This document shows positions 10,224 through 19,021 of a DNA stretch of 64,000 nt, piece after piece. This DNA is from Variovorax boronicumulans (GTDB lineage Bacteria; Pseudomonadota; Gammaproteobacteria; Burkholderiales; Burkholderiaceae_C). The stretch spans positions 248,001 through 312,000 of the forward strand of contig NZ_JARXVG010000002.1 of the NCBI RefSeq assembly GCF_029892485.1, given 5' to 3'. The translations under genes and the position numbers were made by a program. Position 1 is the first letter of the stretch. Each line of letters begins with the position of its first letter. The notes under the pieces were generated by a model that ran no database searches, had not been told where the DNA came from, and saw only the letters and a list, made by a program, of their open reading frames with translations.

Positions 10224-11179
10224 TGAAAATGGCAACCATGTCCACGCCCTCGCCCACCGTCGATGCCGCCGCCGTCAAGGCCATCCGGCAGTTCAACCGC
10301 TTCTACACGCGCCAGATCGGCGCCCTCGATCCGTACCTTGGCAGCGACATGTCGCTGACCGATGTGCGCGTCCTGTACGAGCTGGCGCACCGCGAAATGG
10401 CGGTCGCCAGCGAGATCGGCCGCGACCTCGGGCTCGATGCCGGCTACATGAGCCGCATCCTGCGCCGCTTCGAATCCAAAGGCTGGCTCACACGCGCACC
10501 CCACCCGCGAGACGCGCGCCAGAGCGTGCTGCGCCTGACCGAGGCCGGCCATGCCGCATTCGCGCCGCTGCAACAAAAATCGCGCGACGAGGCCGCCGCC
10601 CTGCTCGCGCCACTGGTCCCGGCCCAGCGGGAGCAACTGGTGCGTGCCATGGGCACGATGCAGTCGCTGCTCGACCCCGGGGCCGCGCCCGCCAAGCCCC
10701 AGGCCGCCATCCTGCGCGACCCAGCGCCCGGCGACATCGGCTGGGTCGTGCAGCAGCACGGCGAGATCTATGCGCGCGAGTACGGCTGGGACAGCAGCTT
10801 CGAGGCGCTGGTGGCGCAGATCGCGGCGGAGTTCCTGCTCAAGTTCCAGCCTGAGTGGGAGCGCTGCTGGATTGCAGAACTCAACGGCGAGCGCATGGGC
10901 TCGGTCTTCGTGGTGCGCAAGTCGGCCGGCGTGGCGCAACTGCGCCTGCTGATCCTGTCACCGGCCGCGCGCGGGCTCGGCTTGGGCGGCAAGCTGGTCG
11001 ATGAGTGCATCGCCTTTGCGCGCCGCAAGGGCTACAAGAAGATGGTGCTGTGGACCAACAGCGATCTCCTGGCCGCGCGCGCCATTTATGCCAGGCGCGG
11101 CTTCCAACTCACCAGCTCGGAGCCGCACGAGAGCTATGGGAAGCAGCTCGTGGGCGAGACGTGGGAATTGAAGCTGTAG
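10223..11179 (+). CDS. MarR-type regulator fused to a GNAT acetyltransferase
   Basis: A 318-residue two-domain protein. Residues about 15-150 are a MarR winged helix (SEIGRDLGLDAGYMSRILRRFESKGWL recognition region; HPRDARQSVLRLTEAG wing). Residues about 155-318 are a GNAT fold with LRLLILSPAARGLGLGGKLVDECIAFA, the acetyl-CoA pyrophosphate loop, and a C-terminal ARAIYARRGF. This fusion is a recognised family (bifunctional HTH/GNAT); the acetylated substrate is unknown. Three ATGs lie at 10223, 10229 and 10238 with no clear Shine-Dalgarno, so the start is uncertain by up to five codons. Confidence 0.9.
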   Translation: MKMATMSTPSPTVDAAAVKAIRQFNRFYTRQIGALDPYLGSDMSLTDVRVLYELAHREMAVASEIGRDLGLDAGYMSRILRRFESKGWLTRAPHPRDARQSVLRLTEAGHAAFAPLQQKSRDEAAALLAPLVPAQREQLVRAMGTMQSLLDPGAAPAKPQAAILRDPAPGDIGWVVQQHGEIYAREYGWDSSFEALVAQIAAEFLLKFQPEWERCWIAELNGERMGSVFVVRKSAGVAQLRLLILSPAARGLGLGGKLVDECIAFARRKGYKKMVLWTNSDLLAARAIYARRGFQLTSSEPHESYGKQLVGETWELKL

Positions 11180-11182
11180 CGC

Positions 11183-11965
11183 CTACTGCATGAACCAGCC
11201 GTGGCTCACCACGAGCGACTGGCCGGTCAACGCATTGGTCGGGAAGCCCGCGAACAGCAAAGCCACGCGCGCGACGTCCTCGGTCGTGGTGAATTCGCCA
11301 TCCACCGTTTCCTTGAGCATCACGTTCTTGATGACTTCCTCTTCGCTGATGCCCAGCGTCTTGGCCTGCTCGGGAATCTGCTTTTCCACGAGCGGCGTGC
11401 GCACGAAGCCCGGGCAGATCACGTTGGCGCGCACGCCGTGCTTGGCGCCTTCCTTCGCGACCGTCTTGGCCAGGCCGATGAGGCCGTGCTTGGCGGTGAC
11501 GTAGGGCGCCTTCAGCAGCGACGCCTCCTTGGAGTGCACCGAGCCCATGTAGATCACGCTGCCGCCGCGGCCTTGTGCGTACATGTGCTTCAGGCACGCC
11601 TTGGTGGTGAGGAAGGCGCCGTCCAGGTGAATGGCGAGCATCTTCTTCCAGTCGGCGAAGCTGAACTCCTCGACCGGGTGCACGATCTGGATGCCGGCGT
11701 TGCTGATGAGGATGTCGATGCCTCCGAAGGCCTTGGCGCCCTCTTCGACCGAGGCGTTGACCTGGTCTTCGTTGGTGACGTCCACGGCCACGCCAATGGC
11801 CTCAGCGCCCGTGGCCTTGAGCTCGGCGGCCGTCGCATCTGCTGCTTCCTTGTTGAGGTCGGCAATGATGATCTTTGCGCCTTCCTGTGCGAAGAGGATC
11901 GCGATTTCCTTGCCGATGCCGCTGGCCGAGCCGGTGATGTAGGCGACCTTGTCCTTGAGTTGCAT
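11183..11965 (-). CDS. bdhA: D-3-hydroxybutyrate dehydrogenase
   Basis: A 260-residue short-chain dehydrogenase that interconverts (R)-3-hydroxybutyrate and acetoacetate with [11 protein letters not shown] at 11-18 binds NAD; the catalytic set is Ser142, Tyr155 and Lys159 (YVTAK), and [20 protein letters not shown] and the C-terminal VVSHGWFMQ are characteristic of this enzyme. AAGGAA precedes the ATG. It lies 46 bases downstream of the acetoacetate decarboxylase gene on the same strand and converges with the MarR-GNAT gene. The context points to turnover of polyhydroxybutyrate or ketone bodies in the cytosol. Confidence 0.93.
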   Translation of the reverse strand: MQLKDKVAYITGSASGIGKEIAILFAQEGAKIIIADLNKEAADATAAELKATGAEAIGVAVDVTNEDQVNASVEEGAKAFGGIDILISNAGIQIVHPVEEFSFADWKKMLAIHLDGAFLTTKACLKHMYAQGRGGSVIYMGSVHSKEASLLKAPYVTAKHGLIGLAKTVAKEGAKHGVRANVICPGFVRTPLVEKQIPEQAKTLGISEEEVIKNVMLKETVDGEFTTTEDVARVALLFAGFPTNALTGQSLVVSHGWFMQ

Positions 11966-12011
11966 GGTGAATGTTCCTTCGGGGTTGGGATGAAAAGAAG
12001 ACAAGCAGGAA

Positions 12012-12767
12012 TCAGGCGAGGTAGTCGTGCTCGACGGTACCAAGTGCGAGCGTCATGTCGGCGATGTAATGCACCGCCGATTCGACCTTCAGCACCGGCA
12101 GATCGGCCACCGGCGCCAGCGCATGCGGATGCAGTTCGAGCGACGCCGGCGCGGTCCACGCGCCGTGCAGCGTGACATCGACCATGTGATAGCGCACCAG
12201 CTCGCAGATGCGGGCCGTGCCGTCGACGTGCGGAATGATCTTGAGCAAAAAATTCGGCTGCGCGATGCCCGCAAGAATCGGCGCGTGGTCGAGCGCGCGG
12301 TGCTTGAAGCCCATCGTGGCCTTGGCCACGCGCACCTTGCCGTAGTCGAGCGTGCCGACGATCACGTCGGTCTCGTAGTCGAGCACCAGCGATGCGAGCT
12401 TCTTCGGAAATCCCCAGAGTTCGCGGCCGCCGGCAATCGGCGGATGGTCGTTCAGGTACATCGCATGCACATACGCGCCCTGCTCCATGCCCTTGGCGGT
12501 GCGCAGCTGCACCGGAATGACCTGGCCCGACTCGGTGTAGTCGCCGAAGCCGGTGGAATCGGGCATGCGGATGAATTCGTACTTCACCAGCGGCTCGACC
12601 ACTTCGAGCGGCTCGGGCACCACGGCGCGCAGCGCGTCCATGTCGGTGCGGTAGGTGACGATGAGAAATTCGCGGCGCACGAACCGGTACGGTCCGGGCG
12701 GAAAGGCGGGACTGGTGAGCGGCATGGCGAACGCCTGCCGCCGTACATCTTCAATGTTCACGGACAT
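12012..12767 (-). CDS. adc: acetoacetate decarboxylase
   Basis: A 251-residue acetoacetate decarboxylase-family enzyme. The active-site motif RELWGFPKK gives Lys122 as the predicted Schiff-base lysine, with Lys123 next to it lowering its pKa, as in the clostridial enzyme. The reaction is acetoacetate to acetone plus CO2. A strong AGGAGG precedes the ATG at 12767. It lies between the patatin gene and bdhA on the same strand, so the three probably form one operon around hydroxybutyrate/acetoacetate metabolism. Some family members act on other substrates, but the intact lysine pair supports a true decarboxylase. Confidence 0.92.
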   Translation of the reverse strand: MSVNIEDVRRQAFAMPLTSPAFPPGPYRFVRREFLIVTYRTDMDALRAVVPEPLEVVEPLVKYEFIRMPDSTGFGDYTESGQVIPVQLRTAKGMEQGAYVHAMYLNDHPPIAGGRELWGFPKKLASLVLDYETDVIVGTLDYGKVRVAKATMGFKHRALDHAPILAGIAQPNFLLKIIPHVDGTARICELVRYHMVDVTLHGAWTAPASLELHPHALAPVADLPVLKVESAVHYIADMTLALGTVEHDYLA

Positions 12768-12835
12768 TTCCTCCTGGTGAAGTGGCCGGCTCTCAGTCTG
12801 GCGCTGGTTTCTTAGTCGAAGCTGAATCGTCTCCT

Positions 12836-14044
12836 TCAGCGAGAGAGGCCCGGTCGCTTGACCCGGCCGGAGCCATGGTCGCCCAGGTCGAAGGTGGTCA
12901 CGCCGTTGACGGTGGCGTCGGCGCGCAGCGTCTCCGGATGCGCCAGCGTCACGCGCATGTCGCGCGCGCCCGACTCCCAATGCTCCTCGACCGCAGCGCG
13001 CGAGAACTCGTAGTCCTTCGACTCGAGCTCGTAGGGCTTGTCGCGGTAGATCAGGTGAAAGATGTCGATGGGCTCGTGCGTGAGTTGCGACTGCACCGCG
13101 AGCACGCTCGGGTCCTTGCGCAGGTTGGCCGGCAGCTTGGTGATCAGGTCGGCAATGGCCTGCTGCAGGTTCATGTTGGCGGCCAGCGCGTCGGTGTTCA
13201 TGCGGGTGCGGCTCGAATAGGTGATGTCCTTCTGCCGCTCCATCACGCCCGCCATGTTGTGCGGCATTTCGCCACGCGCATTGAACAGGTCGACCTGCAG
13301 CACCACCAGGGGTTCGTTACGCGGATGGATGTCCAGCACGTACTGCAGCGGTGTGTTCGAGACGATGCCCCCGTCCCAGTAATCGTCGCCATCGATGTGC
13401 ACCGGCGCAAAGCCCGGCGGCAGCGCGCCGCTGGCCATGATGTGCTCGGGGCCGATGCGCTGGCGCGTGTTGTCGAAGTACACCGAGTTGCCGGTGCGCA
13501 CATTGACCGCGCCCACGCTGAAGCGGGCTTCGCAAGCGTTGATGCGGTCGAAATCGATGAGGCGCTCGAGCGTGGCCTTGAGCGGCGAGGTGTCGTAGTA
13601 GCTCAGGAGTGGCGCCGCACCGCCCATCAGCAGGGCCGGCGAATAGCGCGGCTCGAAGAATCCCGGAATGCCGACCAGCGAGGCCATCGCCGCGCTGTAC
13701 TGGTTCTGCGTGGCCCGGTCTCCGAACCACGACGGCAGGCGCTGCGAAGGCCCCGAAGACACGAGGTGCCAGAACTCGCGCAGCCGGTCGACCCGGTGCT
13801 CGGGCGCGTTGCCCGCGATCAGCGCCGCATTGATGGCGCCGATCGATACGCCGGCAATCCAGTGCGGCTGCAGCTCGGTCTCGCTGAGCGCGGCGTACAC
13901 GCCTGCCTGGTAGGCGCCAAGCGCGCCGCCGCCTTGAAGCACCAGGGCCTTGCGGGCCTGGCGCATGTCTTCGCGGCGCGACGCGAAAGGATTGAGGGAT
14001 TGGGGGGATGCTGCACGGGGCTTCTTCTTGGGGGACGTCGTCAT
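12836..14044 (-). CDS. patatin-like phospholipase with DUF3734
   Basis: A 402-residue patatin-like hydrolase. [12 protein letters not shown] (38-49) is the oxyanion loop, GVSIG places the nucleophile at Ser67, and YWDGG supplies the dyad Asp. The C-terminal third matches DUF3734, common in alpha- and beta-proteobacterial patatins. The expected activity is acyl-ester hydrolysis; with bdhA and adc downstream, a role at polyhydroxybutyrate granules is possible but not shown by the sequence. The ATG at 14044 has no obvious Shine-Dalgarno. The N-terminus (1-30) is basic and disordered, with no signal peptide. Confidence 0.9.
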   Translation of the reverse strand: MTTSPKKKPRAASPQSLNPFASRREDMRQARKALVLQGGGALGAYQAGVYAALSETELQPHWIAGVSIGAINAALIAGNAPEHRVDRLREFWHLVSSGPSQRLPSWFGDRATQNQYSAAMASLVGIPGFFEPRYSPALLMGGAAPLLSYYDTSPLKATLERLIDFDRINACEARFSVGAVNVRTGNSVYFDNTRQRIGPEHIMASGALPPGFAPVHIDGDDYWDGGIVSNTPLQYVLDIHPRNEPLVVLQVDLFNARGEMPHNMAGVMERQKDITYSSRTRMNTDALAANMNLQQAIADLITKLPANLRKDPSVLAVQSQLTHEPIDIFHLIYRDKPYELESKDYEFSRAAVEEHWESGARDMRVTLAHPETLRADATVNGVTTFDLGDHGSGRVKRPGLSR

Positions 14045-14082
14045 GCATTCATTTGACACCACGCCCCTCGACGGCAACCTGA

Positions 14083-14102
14083 CCGGGGACCGAAGTCCCC
14101 GG
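14083..14102 (-). terminator. stem-loop with UUCG tetraloop after the CHRD gene
   Basis: A perfect 8-bp stem closes a four-base loop; read on the minus strand it is CCGGGGAC-TTCG-GTCCCCGG, the extra-stable C(UUCG)G tetraloop. It begins seven bases after the CHRD stop. No T-run follows, so it may act as an mRNA 3' stabiliser or a weak terminator rather than a canonical one. Confidence 0.55.
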
Positions 14103-14108
14103 AGAAGA

Positions 14109-14558
14109 TCACATCTTCGGCAGCATCTGCCCGCGGATCTCGCCACCCGGGTTGGCGGCGGTGTGGATGTTCGCGTACCACTTGCCCGCCACCAGATCGG
14201 CGGCCTGTGCCGGCGTGAGCGTGGCCTGGCCTTCGATCGGGCTGGCCGCATTGGCGAACGGCAGCACCACGCCGGCATTTGCACCAGCGGCGGCAGGACC
14301 GTGGAAATGCGCCGCGGTGGCCGGGCCGCTGAGGCCCGTGTAGGTGATCTTGTACTTGAGGACGTTGGTGTCCCGGTTGAGCCAGGCTTCGGCCATGCCG
14401 CTGCCGCGCGTCATGTTGGGCGGGACTTCGCTGGCCGCGTTCATCGCGCCGCTGAAGCTGGCGGTGTTCGACTTGGACATCATCCCGCAGCCGACCAAGG
14501 CCGCACTGGCCACGCCGGTGATGAGGGCTGCGCGCAAAAAGGTGCCGTATCTGGTCAT
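14109..14558 (-). CDS. CHRD-domain lipoprotein
   Basis: A 149-residue exported protein. The signal peptide ends in a lipobox (ALVGC, Cys about residue 24), so it is probably a lipoprotein. The mature part is one CHRD domain, named for chordin (SGAMNAASEVPP, YKITYTGLSGPATAAHFHGPA, NIHTAANPGGEIRGQM). The function in bacteria is not established. The start at 14558 has AGGAGA upstream. It is divergent from the DUF924 gene, and a UUCG hairpin follows its stop. Confidence 0.9.
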   Translation of the reverse strand: MTRYGTFLRAALITGVASAALVGCGMMSKSNTASFSGAMNAASEVPPNMTRGSGMAEAWLNRDTNVLKYKITYTGLSGPATAAHFHGPAAAGANAGVVLPFANAASPIEGQATLTPAQAADLVAGKWYANIHTAANPGGEIRGQMLPKM

Positions 14559-14673
14559 GAGCTTGTCTCCTGAAGTTGTGAAGCCTCCACAGCATAGGCA
14601 GCGCCCGAGCCCGGCCGTGTCGGCCACCGCCCCGACTTTGCGGGCCCGCAGTAGAGTGAAAGAGAATGCAACG

Positions 14674-15225
14674 ATGACCTCCCAAGCCCTCCCCGCCCCT
14701 CGCGAAGTGGTCGATTTCTGGCGCGAAGCCGGTCCATCGCGCTGGTTCGCCAAGAGCGACGCATTCGACAGCGAATTTCTCTCGCGCTTCTCGCAAGCCC
14801 ACCATGCCGCAGCCCGTGGCGAACTCGCCCACTGGACGCAGGATGCCGAAGGCACGCTGGCCCTTCTGATACTGCTCGACCAGTTGCCGCGCAACGCCTG
14901 GCGCAACAGCCCGCACATGCTCGCCACCGACGGCCTGGCGCTGGCCGTGGCGAAGAAGGCACTCGATGCGGGCTTCGACCAGCAGTTCGAAAAGGAATTG
15001 CGCCCCTTCTTCTACCTGCCCTTCATGCACTCCGAGGTGCTGGCAGAACAGGAGCGCTCGGTCGAACTCAATGCGGCTCTCGACGACAACACGCAGCGCT
15101 TCGCCGTGCTGCACCGGGACATCATTGCGCGCTTCGGCCGATTTCCGCACCGCAACCGGATGCTGGGGCGCAGCACCACCGCGGAAGAACAGAAGTTTCT
15201 CGACGGCGGCGGCTTCGCCGGCTGA
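14674..15225 (+). CDS. DUF924 family protein
   Basis: A 183-residue soluble, all-helical protein of the DUF924 family. Signature stretches are VVDFWREAGPSRWFAKSDAFD near the N-terminus, LALLILLDQLPRNAWRNSP, FFYLPFMHSE and the C-terminal RFPHRNRMLGR. The fold is TPR-like; no biochemical role is settled. The start at 14674 follows a weak AAGAGA. It converges with the YihY-type gene, with 20 bases between the stops. Confidence 0.9.
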   Translation: MTSQALPAPREVVDFWREAGPSRWFAKSDAFDSEFLSRFSQAHHAAARGELAHWTQDAEGTLALLILLDQLPRNAWRNSPHMLATDGLALAVAKKALDAGFDQQFEKELRPFFYLPFMHSEVLAEQERSVELNAALDDNTQRFAVLHRDIIARFGRFPHRNRMLGRSTTAEEQKFLDGGGFAG

Positions 15226-15245
15226 CGTTCGCCAGCAGCGTCGTT

Positions 15246-16175
15246 TCAGGCGTCGTTCTGCGCCAGGGGCACGTCGCGCGTCGGCGAAGGGTTCGCATCG
15301 GGCAGGCCGGCCTTTTCCTTGTCCTTCATCGAGCCGTAGGTGCGCGCATAGACCCAGGTGAACTCGGCGCCCAGCAAAAAGATCTGCGCCGAGTAGTACA
15401 CCCACACCAGCACCACCACCAGCGAGCCCGCGGCACCATACCCCGAGGCCACGCTGCTCTTGCCGATGTAGAGGCCGATCAGGTGCTTGCCCACAGTGAA
15501 GAGCAGCGCCGTCACGGCCGCGCCCACCCACACGTCGCGCCATTGCACTTTCGCACGCGGCATGATCTTGTAGATCATCGCGAAGATCACCGTCACCATC
15601 GCGAAGCTGAAGACGAAGTTCACCACCTGCGCCAGGCTCTCCCACGCGCCGAACACCGGCGACCACCACTTGCCCAGCGCCGCCAGCGCCGCGCTGGCCA
15701 CCAGCGACACCATGAGCAAAAAGCCGATGCCCATGATCATGCTGAACGACAGCAGCCGCACCCGCAGCAGGTTGAAGATGCCCGAGCTCTTGGCGCGGGC
15801 CGGCGCACGCCAGATGCGGTCGAGCGCATCCTGCAGTTCGCCGAAGACCGTGGTCGCGCCGACCACCAGCAGGCCGATGCCGACCACCGTGGCCACGATG
15901 CCCTCGGTCGGCTTGTTCACCGCCTGCAGCATGCCCTGCACCGCCGCCGCGCCCTGCGCGCCCATCAGGCCCGAGAGCTGCGCGAAGATCTCGCCGCGCG
16001 CGGCCTCCTGGCCGAAGACCAGGCCCGCCACCGCGATCACGATCAGCAGCAGCGGCGCGATGGAAAACACCGTGTAGTACGCGAGCGCCGCACCCATGCT
16101 GGGTGCGTAGTCGTTCGACCATGACGCGAAGGCCCGTTTGCAGAGATCGAGGAGCGCGCGGAGTTGCATGAGCAT
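15246..16175 (-). CDS. YihY/BrkB family inner-membrane protein
   Basis: A 309-residue membrane protein with about six hydrophobic helices. It has family signatures NDYAPSMGAALAYYTVFSIAPLLLI near the N-terminus and VVLVWVYYSAQIFLLGAEFTWVYA near the C-terminus, followed by a short polar tail. The family was once annotated as ribonuclease BN by mistake; its true role (possibly efflux or envelope) is unknown. AGGGAC precedes the ATG at 16175; a second ATG two codons later is possible. It is divergent from the chromate transporter genes. Confidence 0.88.
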   Translation of the reverse strand: MLMQLRALLDLCKRAFASWSNDYAPSMGAALAYYTVFSIAPLLLIVIAVAGLVFGQEAARGEIFAQLSGLMGAQGAAAVQGMLQAVNKPTEGIVATVVGIGLLVVGATTVFGELQDALDRIWRAPARAKSSGIFNLLRVRLLSFSMIMGIGFLLMVSLVASAALAALGKWWSPVFGAWESLAQVVNFVFSFAMVTVIFAMIYKIMPRAKVQWRDVWVGAAVTALLFTVGKHLIGLYIGKSSVASGYGAAGSLVVVLVWVYYSAQIFLLGAEFTWVYARTYGSMKDKEKAGLPDANPSPTRDVPLAQNDA

Positions 16176-16258
16176 GGAGTGTCCCTGTTGAATCGGCCGG
16201 GGTCATGTCGGCGCGATGCCCGGCAGCTTGCAGGCCTGCCTACGATAATCGCATCCAC

Positions 16259-16861
16259 ATGCACCCGCCCCTCTCCGATGCGGCAGCGCCGCAAGACGCC
16301 TCGCAAGCCGCGCCTCAGCCCCAGTCGCCACGCGACCTTTTTGTTTCATTCACCTGGCTCGCGCTGCAGGGCTTCGGCGGCGTCCTCGCCATCGTCCAGC
16401 GCGAGATGGTCGAGAAGAAGAAGTGGCTCACGCCCGAGCAGTTCCTCGAAGACTGGGCCGTGGCCCAGGTAATGCCCGGCCCCAACGTGATCAACCTCGC
16501 CCTGATGATCGGCGACCGCTACTTCGGCCTGCGCGGCGCCCTCGCCGCCGTGGCGGGCATGTTGACCATTCCCCTCGTCGTGATCCTCGCGCTGGCCGTG
16601 CTCTATGCGCACTACGCCGGCAACCCGCAGGTGGCGGCAGCGCTAAGGGGCATGGGGGCGGTGTCGGGCGGGCTGATCGCCGCCACGGGCATCAAGCTGA
16701 TTCCGCAGTTGCGCAAGCACCCGCTGGGCTTTCCGGTTTGCCTCGCCTTCATGGCGCTGGTGTTCGCGGCGATCGCGGTGTTCAAGGTGCCGCTCGGCTG
16801 GGTGCTGCTGGTGGTCGGCGGCGTGGCCTGCATCTGGACCTGGCGAAAGATCTCCCCATGA
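16259..16861 (+). CDS. chromate transporter, first half (short ChrA)
   Basis: A 200-residue CHR-domain membrane protein with about five or six helices. It shows the family signatures FTWLALQGFGG, VQREMVEKKKWLTPEQFLEDWAVAQVMPGPNVINLALMIG and PLVVILALAV. Short CHR proteins occur in pairs and are thought to work as heterodimers equivalent to the two halves of long ChrA; the known substrate of the family is chromate, pumped out of the cytosol. The partner gene starts 58 bases downstream. The stop overlaps the start of an intergenic repeat (16858-16921). Confidence 0.9.
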   Translation: MHPPLSDAAAPQDASQAAPQPQSPRDLFVSFTWLALQGFGGVLAIVQREMVEKKKWLTPEQFLEDWAVAQVMPGPNVINLALMIGDRYFGLRGALAAVAGMLTIPLVVILALAVLYAHYAGNPQVAAALRGMGAVSGGLIAATGIKLIPQLRKHPLGFPVCLAFMALVFAAIAVFKVPLGWVLLVVGGVACIWTWRKISP

Positions 16862-16921
16862 GCGCGCGCCGGGCCGCCCCAAGCAAGCTCGCACCGCAGC
16901 CGAAGGCGGAGGTTTTGGAAT
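16858..16921 (+). repeat. intergenic repeat, copy 1, linking two genes by ATGA overlaps
   Basis: The stretch between the two chromate-transporter genes begins with ATGAGCGC, whose TGA is the upstream stop, contains CCGGGCCGCCCCAAGCAAGC then TCGC, and ends in GGAGG seven bases before the next ATG. A second copy lies at 55047-55115 between the aminotransferase and ybgC genes with the same placement. The 64-base unit is open as a 21-codon frame ending in ATGA with the next gene, but the copy-2 frame differs, so the peptide is not what is conserved. Confidence 0.65.
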
Positions 16922-17519
16922 GACCATCGCGATGCAATGGCACGACTGGCTCGCCCTCTTCGGCCAGTACCTGCTGCTCTCGCTGCTGTCGATCAGCGGC
17001 GCCATCACCACGGTGCCCGACATGCACCGCTACCTCGTCACCCAGCACGCCTGGCTCACCGATGCGCAGTTCAGCTCCTCGGTCGCCATCGCCCAGGCGG
17101 CGCCCGGGCCCAACGTGCTGTTCGTCGCGCTGATGGGCTGGAACGTCGGGCTCAACGCGGGCGGCGGCATCGGCGCCGGGCCGATGGCCTGGCTGCTCGG
17201 CTTCTTCGGGCTGATGGTGACCATGGTCGGCATCATGGTGCCCAGCACCACCCTCACCTACTTCGCCACCCGCTGGGGCCATCGCAACCGCACCCGCCGC
17301 GAGGTGCGCGCCTTCAAGCAGGGCATGGCACCGGTGGTGGTGGGCCTCCTGATCGCCACCGGCTGGGTGCTGGCCGCGGGTAACCATGCCGGCAACGCGC
17401 CTGCCTGGCACCTGTGGCTGCTGACCGGCGCGGCCGCGCTTATCGTCTGGCGCACGCGCATCCATCTGCTCTGGCTGCTGGGCGCCGGCGCGCTGCTCGG
17501 CGTCCTGGGCTTCGTCTGA
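16920..17519 (+). CDS. chromate transporter, second half (short ChrA)
   Basis: A 199-residue CHR-domain membrane protein, partner of the preceding short ChrA. Signatures are LFGQYLLLSLLSISGAITTVPDMHRYLV, SSVAIAQAAPGPNVLFVALMGWNVG and a C-terminal hydrophobic run. The second half carries its own APGPN motif in the same relative position as MPGPN in the first, as expected for a two-gene transporter. GGAGG precedes the ATG. The gene is translationally linked to the repeat element upstream. The aldo/keto reductase gene follows after 39 bases. Confidence 0.9.
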   Translation: MTIAMQWHDWLALFGQYLLLSLLSISGAITTVPDMHRYLVTQHAWLTDAQFSSSVAIAQAAPGPNVLFVALMGWNVGLNAGGGIGAGPMAWLLGFFGLMVTMVGIMVPSTTLTYFATRWGHRNRTRREVRAFKQGMAPVVVGLLIATGWVLAAGNHAGNAPAWHLWLLTGAAALIVWRTRIHLLWLLGAGALLGVLGFV

Positions 17520-17558
17520 TCCTTCCCATTTTTTTGTTCTTCTTCAGGAAACTTCTTC

Positions 17559-18527
17559 ATGTCGCAACTTCGCCCGCTCGGCCGCTCCGGCCTCCTGGTT
17601 TCGCCGCTCGCCTTCGGTTGCAACGTGTTCGGCTGGACGGTCGACGAGGCCACGTCATTCAAGCTGCTCGACGCCTGGCTGGACGCGGGCTTCAACTTCG
17701 TGGACACGGCCGACGTCTACTCGGCCTGGGTGCCGGGCCACACCGGCGGCGAGTCGGAAACCATCATCGGCAAGTGGCTCAAGCAGAGCGGCAAGCGCAA
17801 CCGCGTGGTGCTGGCCACCAAGGTCGGCAAGCCGATGGGCGAAGGCAAGGTGGGCCTGGCCCCCAAGTACATCCGCGAGGCGGTCGAGGCCTCGCTCAAG
17901 CGCCTGCAGACGGACTACATCGACCTCTACCAGTCGCATGACGACGACGCCAACACGCCGCTCGAAGAATCGCTCGGCGCCTTCGATGCGCTCATCAAGG
18001 AAGGCAAGGTGCGCGCCATCGGCGCCTCCAACTACACGGCGCCGCGGCTGGCCGAGGCGCTGGACGTGTCTGAGCGCTTGGGGCTTGCGCGCTACGAGAG
18101 CCTGCAGCCGCTCTACAACCTGTACGACCGCGCGGTGTTCGAGGACGAACTGGAGCCGCTGTGCGTCAAGCGCGAAGTGGGCGTCATCAACTTCTACGCG
18201 CTCGCGGCCGGCTTCCTCACCGGCAAGTACCGCACGGAGGCCGACGCGGCCAAGAGCGCGCGCGGCGCCAACACGACGAAGAAGTACCTCAACGAGCGCG
18301 GCCTGCGCATCCTCGACGCGCTCGACAAGGTGGCGCAGCAGTACAACGCCAAGCCCGGCCAGGTCGCCATCGCATGGCAGATCGCACGGCCGGGCGTGAC
18401 GGCGCCTATTGCCAGCGCCACCTCGATCGCGCAACTCGAGGAACTGGTAGTGGCCACGCAGCTGAAGCTCGACGCGGGCACCATCGAGATGCTCGACCGC
18501 GCGAGCGCCGAGACGGCCGCCGTCTGA
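17559..18527 (+). CDS. aldo/keto reductase
   Basis: A 322-residue TIM-barrel NADPH-dependent oxidoreductase. The catalytic tetrad is visible: Asp49 and Tyr54 (VDTADVY), Lys88 (LATK) and His127 (YQSH). Typical NADP-binding stretches near the C-terminus are PGVTAPIASATSIAQLEEL. The sequence is closest to the general YajO/MocA-like branch; the aldehyde or ketone substrate is unknown. CAGGAAAC lies about 10 bases before the ATG. A DUF3237 gene follows 14 bases later, probably in the same transcript. Confidence 0.93.
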   Translation: MSQLRPLGRSGLLVSPLAFGCNVFGWTVDEATSFKLLDAWLDAGFNFVDTADVYSAWVPGHTGGESETIIGKWLKQSGKRNRVVLATKVGKPMGEGKVGLAPKYIREAVEASLKRLQTDYIDLYQSHDDDANTPLEESLGAFDALIKEGKVRAIGASNYTAPRLAEALDVSERLGLARYESLQPLYNLYDRAVFEDELEPLCVKREVGVINFYALAAGFLTGKYRTEADAAKSARGANTTKKYLNERGLRILDALDKVAQQYNAKPGQVAIAWQIARPGVTAPIASATSIAQLEELVVATQLKLDAGTIEMLDRASAETAAV

Positions 18528-18541
18528 GCCGTGTTTCAACG

Positions 18542-19021
18542 ATGAGCAACGTCTTCGATTCAATCGCCGCGCCCGCGCTCGACCACTTCGCCGACCTGCG
18601 CGTCGAGGTGGGCGTGCCGCAGGTGCTGGGCCAAGGCGCGCGCGGACTGCGGCGCGTGGTGCCGATCACAGGCGGCGAGGCGTCGGGCCACGGCTGGCGC
18701 GCACGCGTGCTGCCGGGCGGCAGCGATTTCCAGCTGATCGTGACCGACACGCTCTCCGAACTCGATGCGCGCTACGGCCTGGAGACCGATGCGGGCGACC
18801 TGATCTACGTGCAGAACCATGCGGTGCGCTCGGCCGCACCAGAGGTGATGGCCAGGCTGCTGCGCGGCGAGCCGGTCGATCCGGCAGAGGTCTACTTCCG
18901 CTGCAATCCGCGCTTCGAGACGTCCTCTGCCGCACTGCGGTGGATCAACGAGCGCATGTTCGTCGGTGCCGGCGTCAGGCGCCCGGCCGAAGTCGTGATG
19001 CGCTTCTTCGCACTCGTTTAG
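18542..19021 (+). CDS. DUF3237 family protein
   Basis: A 159-residue soluble protein of the DUF3237 family: LDHFADLRVEVGVPQVLGQGARGLRRVVPITGG at the N-terminus and FRCNPRFETSSAALRWINERMFVGAG near the C-terminus. The family is a beta-barrel of unknown function found next to oxidoreductases. It follows the aldo/keto reductase gene by 14 bases. Its stop overlaps that of the convergent GNAT gene by four bases. Confidence 0.88.
   Translation: MSNVFDSIAAPALDHFADLRVEVGVPQVLGQGARGLRRVVPITGGEASGHGWRARVLPGGSDFQLIVTDTLSELDARYGLETDAGDLIYVQNHAVRSAAPEVMARLLRGEPVDPAEVYFRCNPRFETSSAALRWINERMFVGAGVRRPAEVVMRFFALV

Noticed and set aside
16858..16920. 21-codon frame MSARRAAPSKLAPQPKAEVLE as a coupled small gene
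   Set aside because: The repeat copy at 55047 uses another frame in the shared core (GRPKQARA instead of AAPSKLA), so the DNA element rather than a peptide is conserved.
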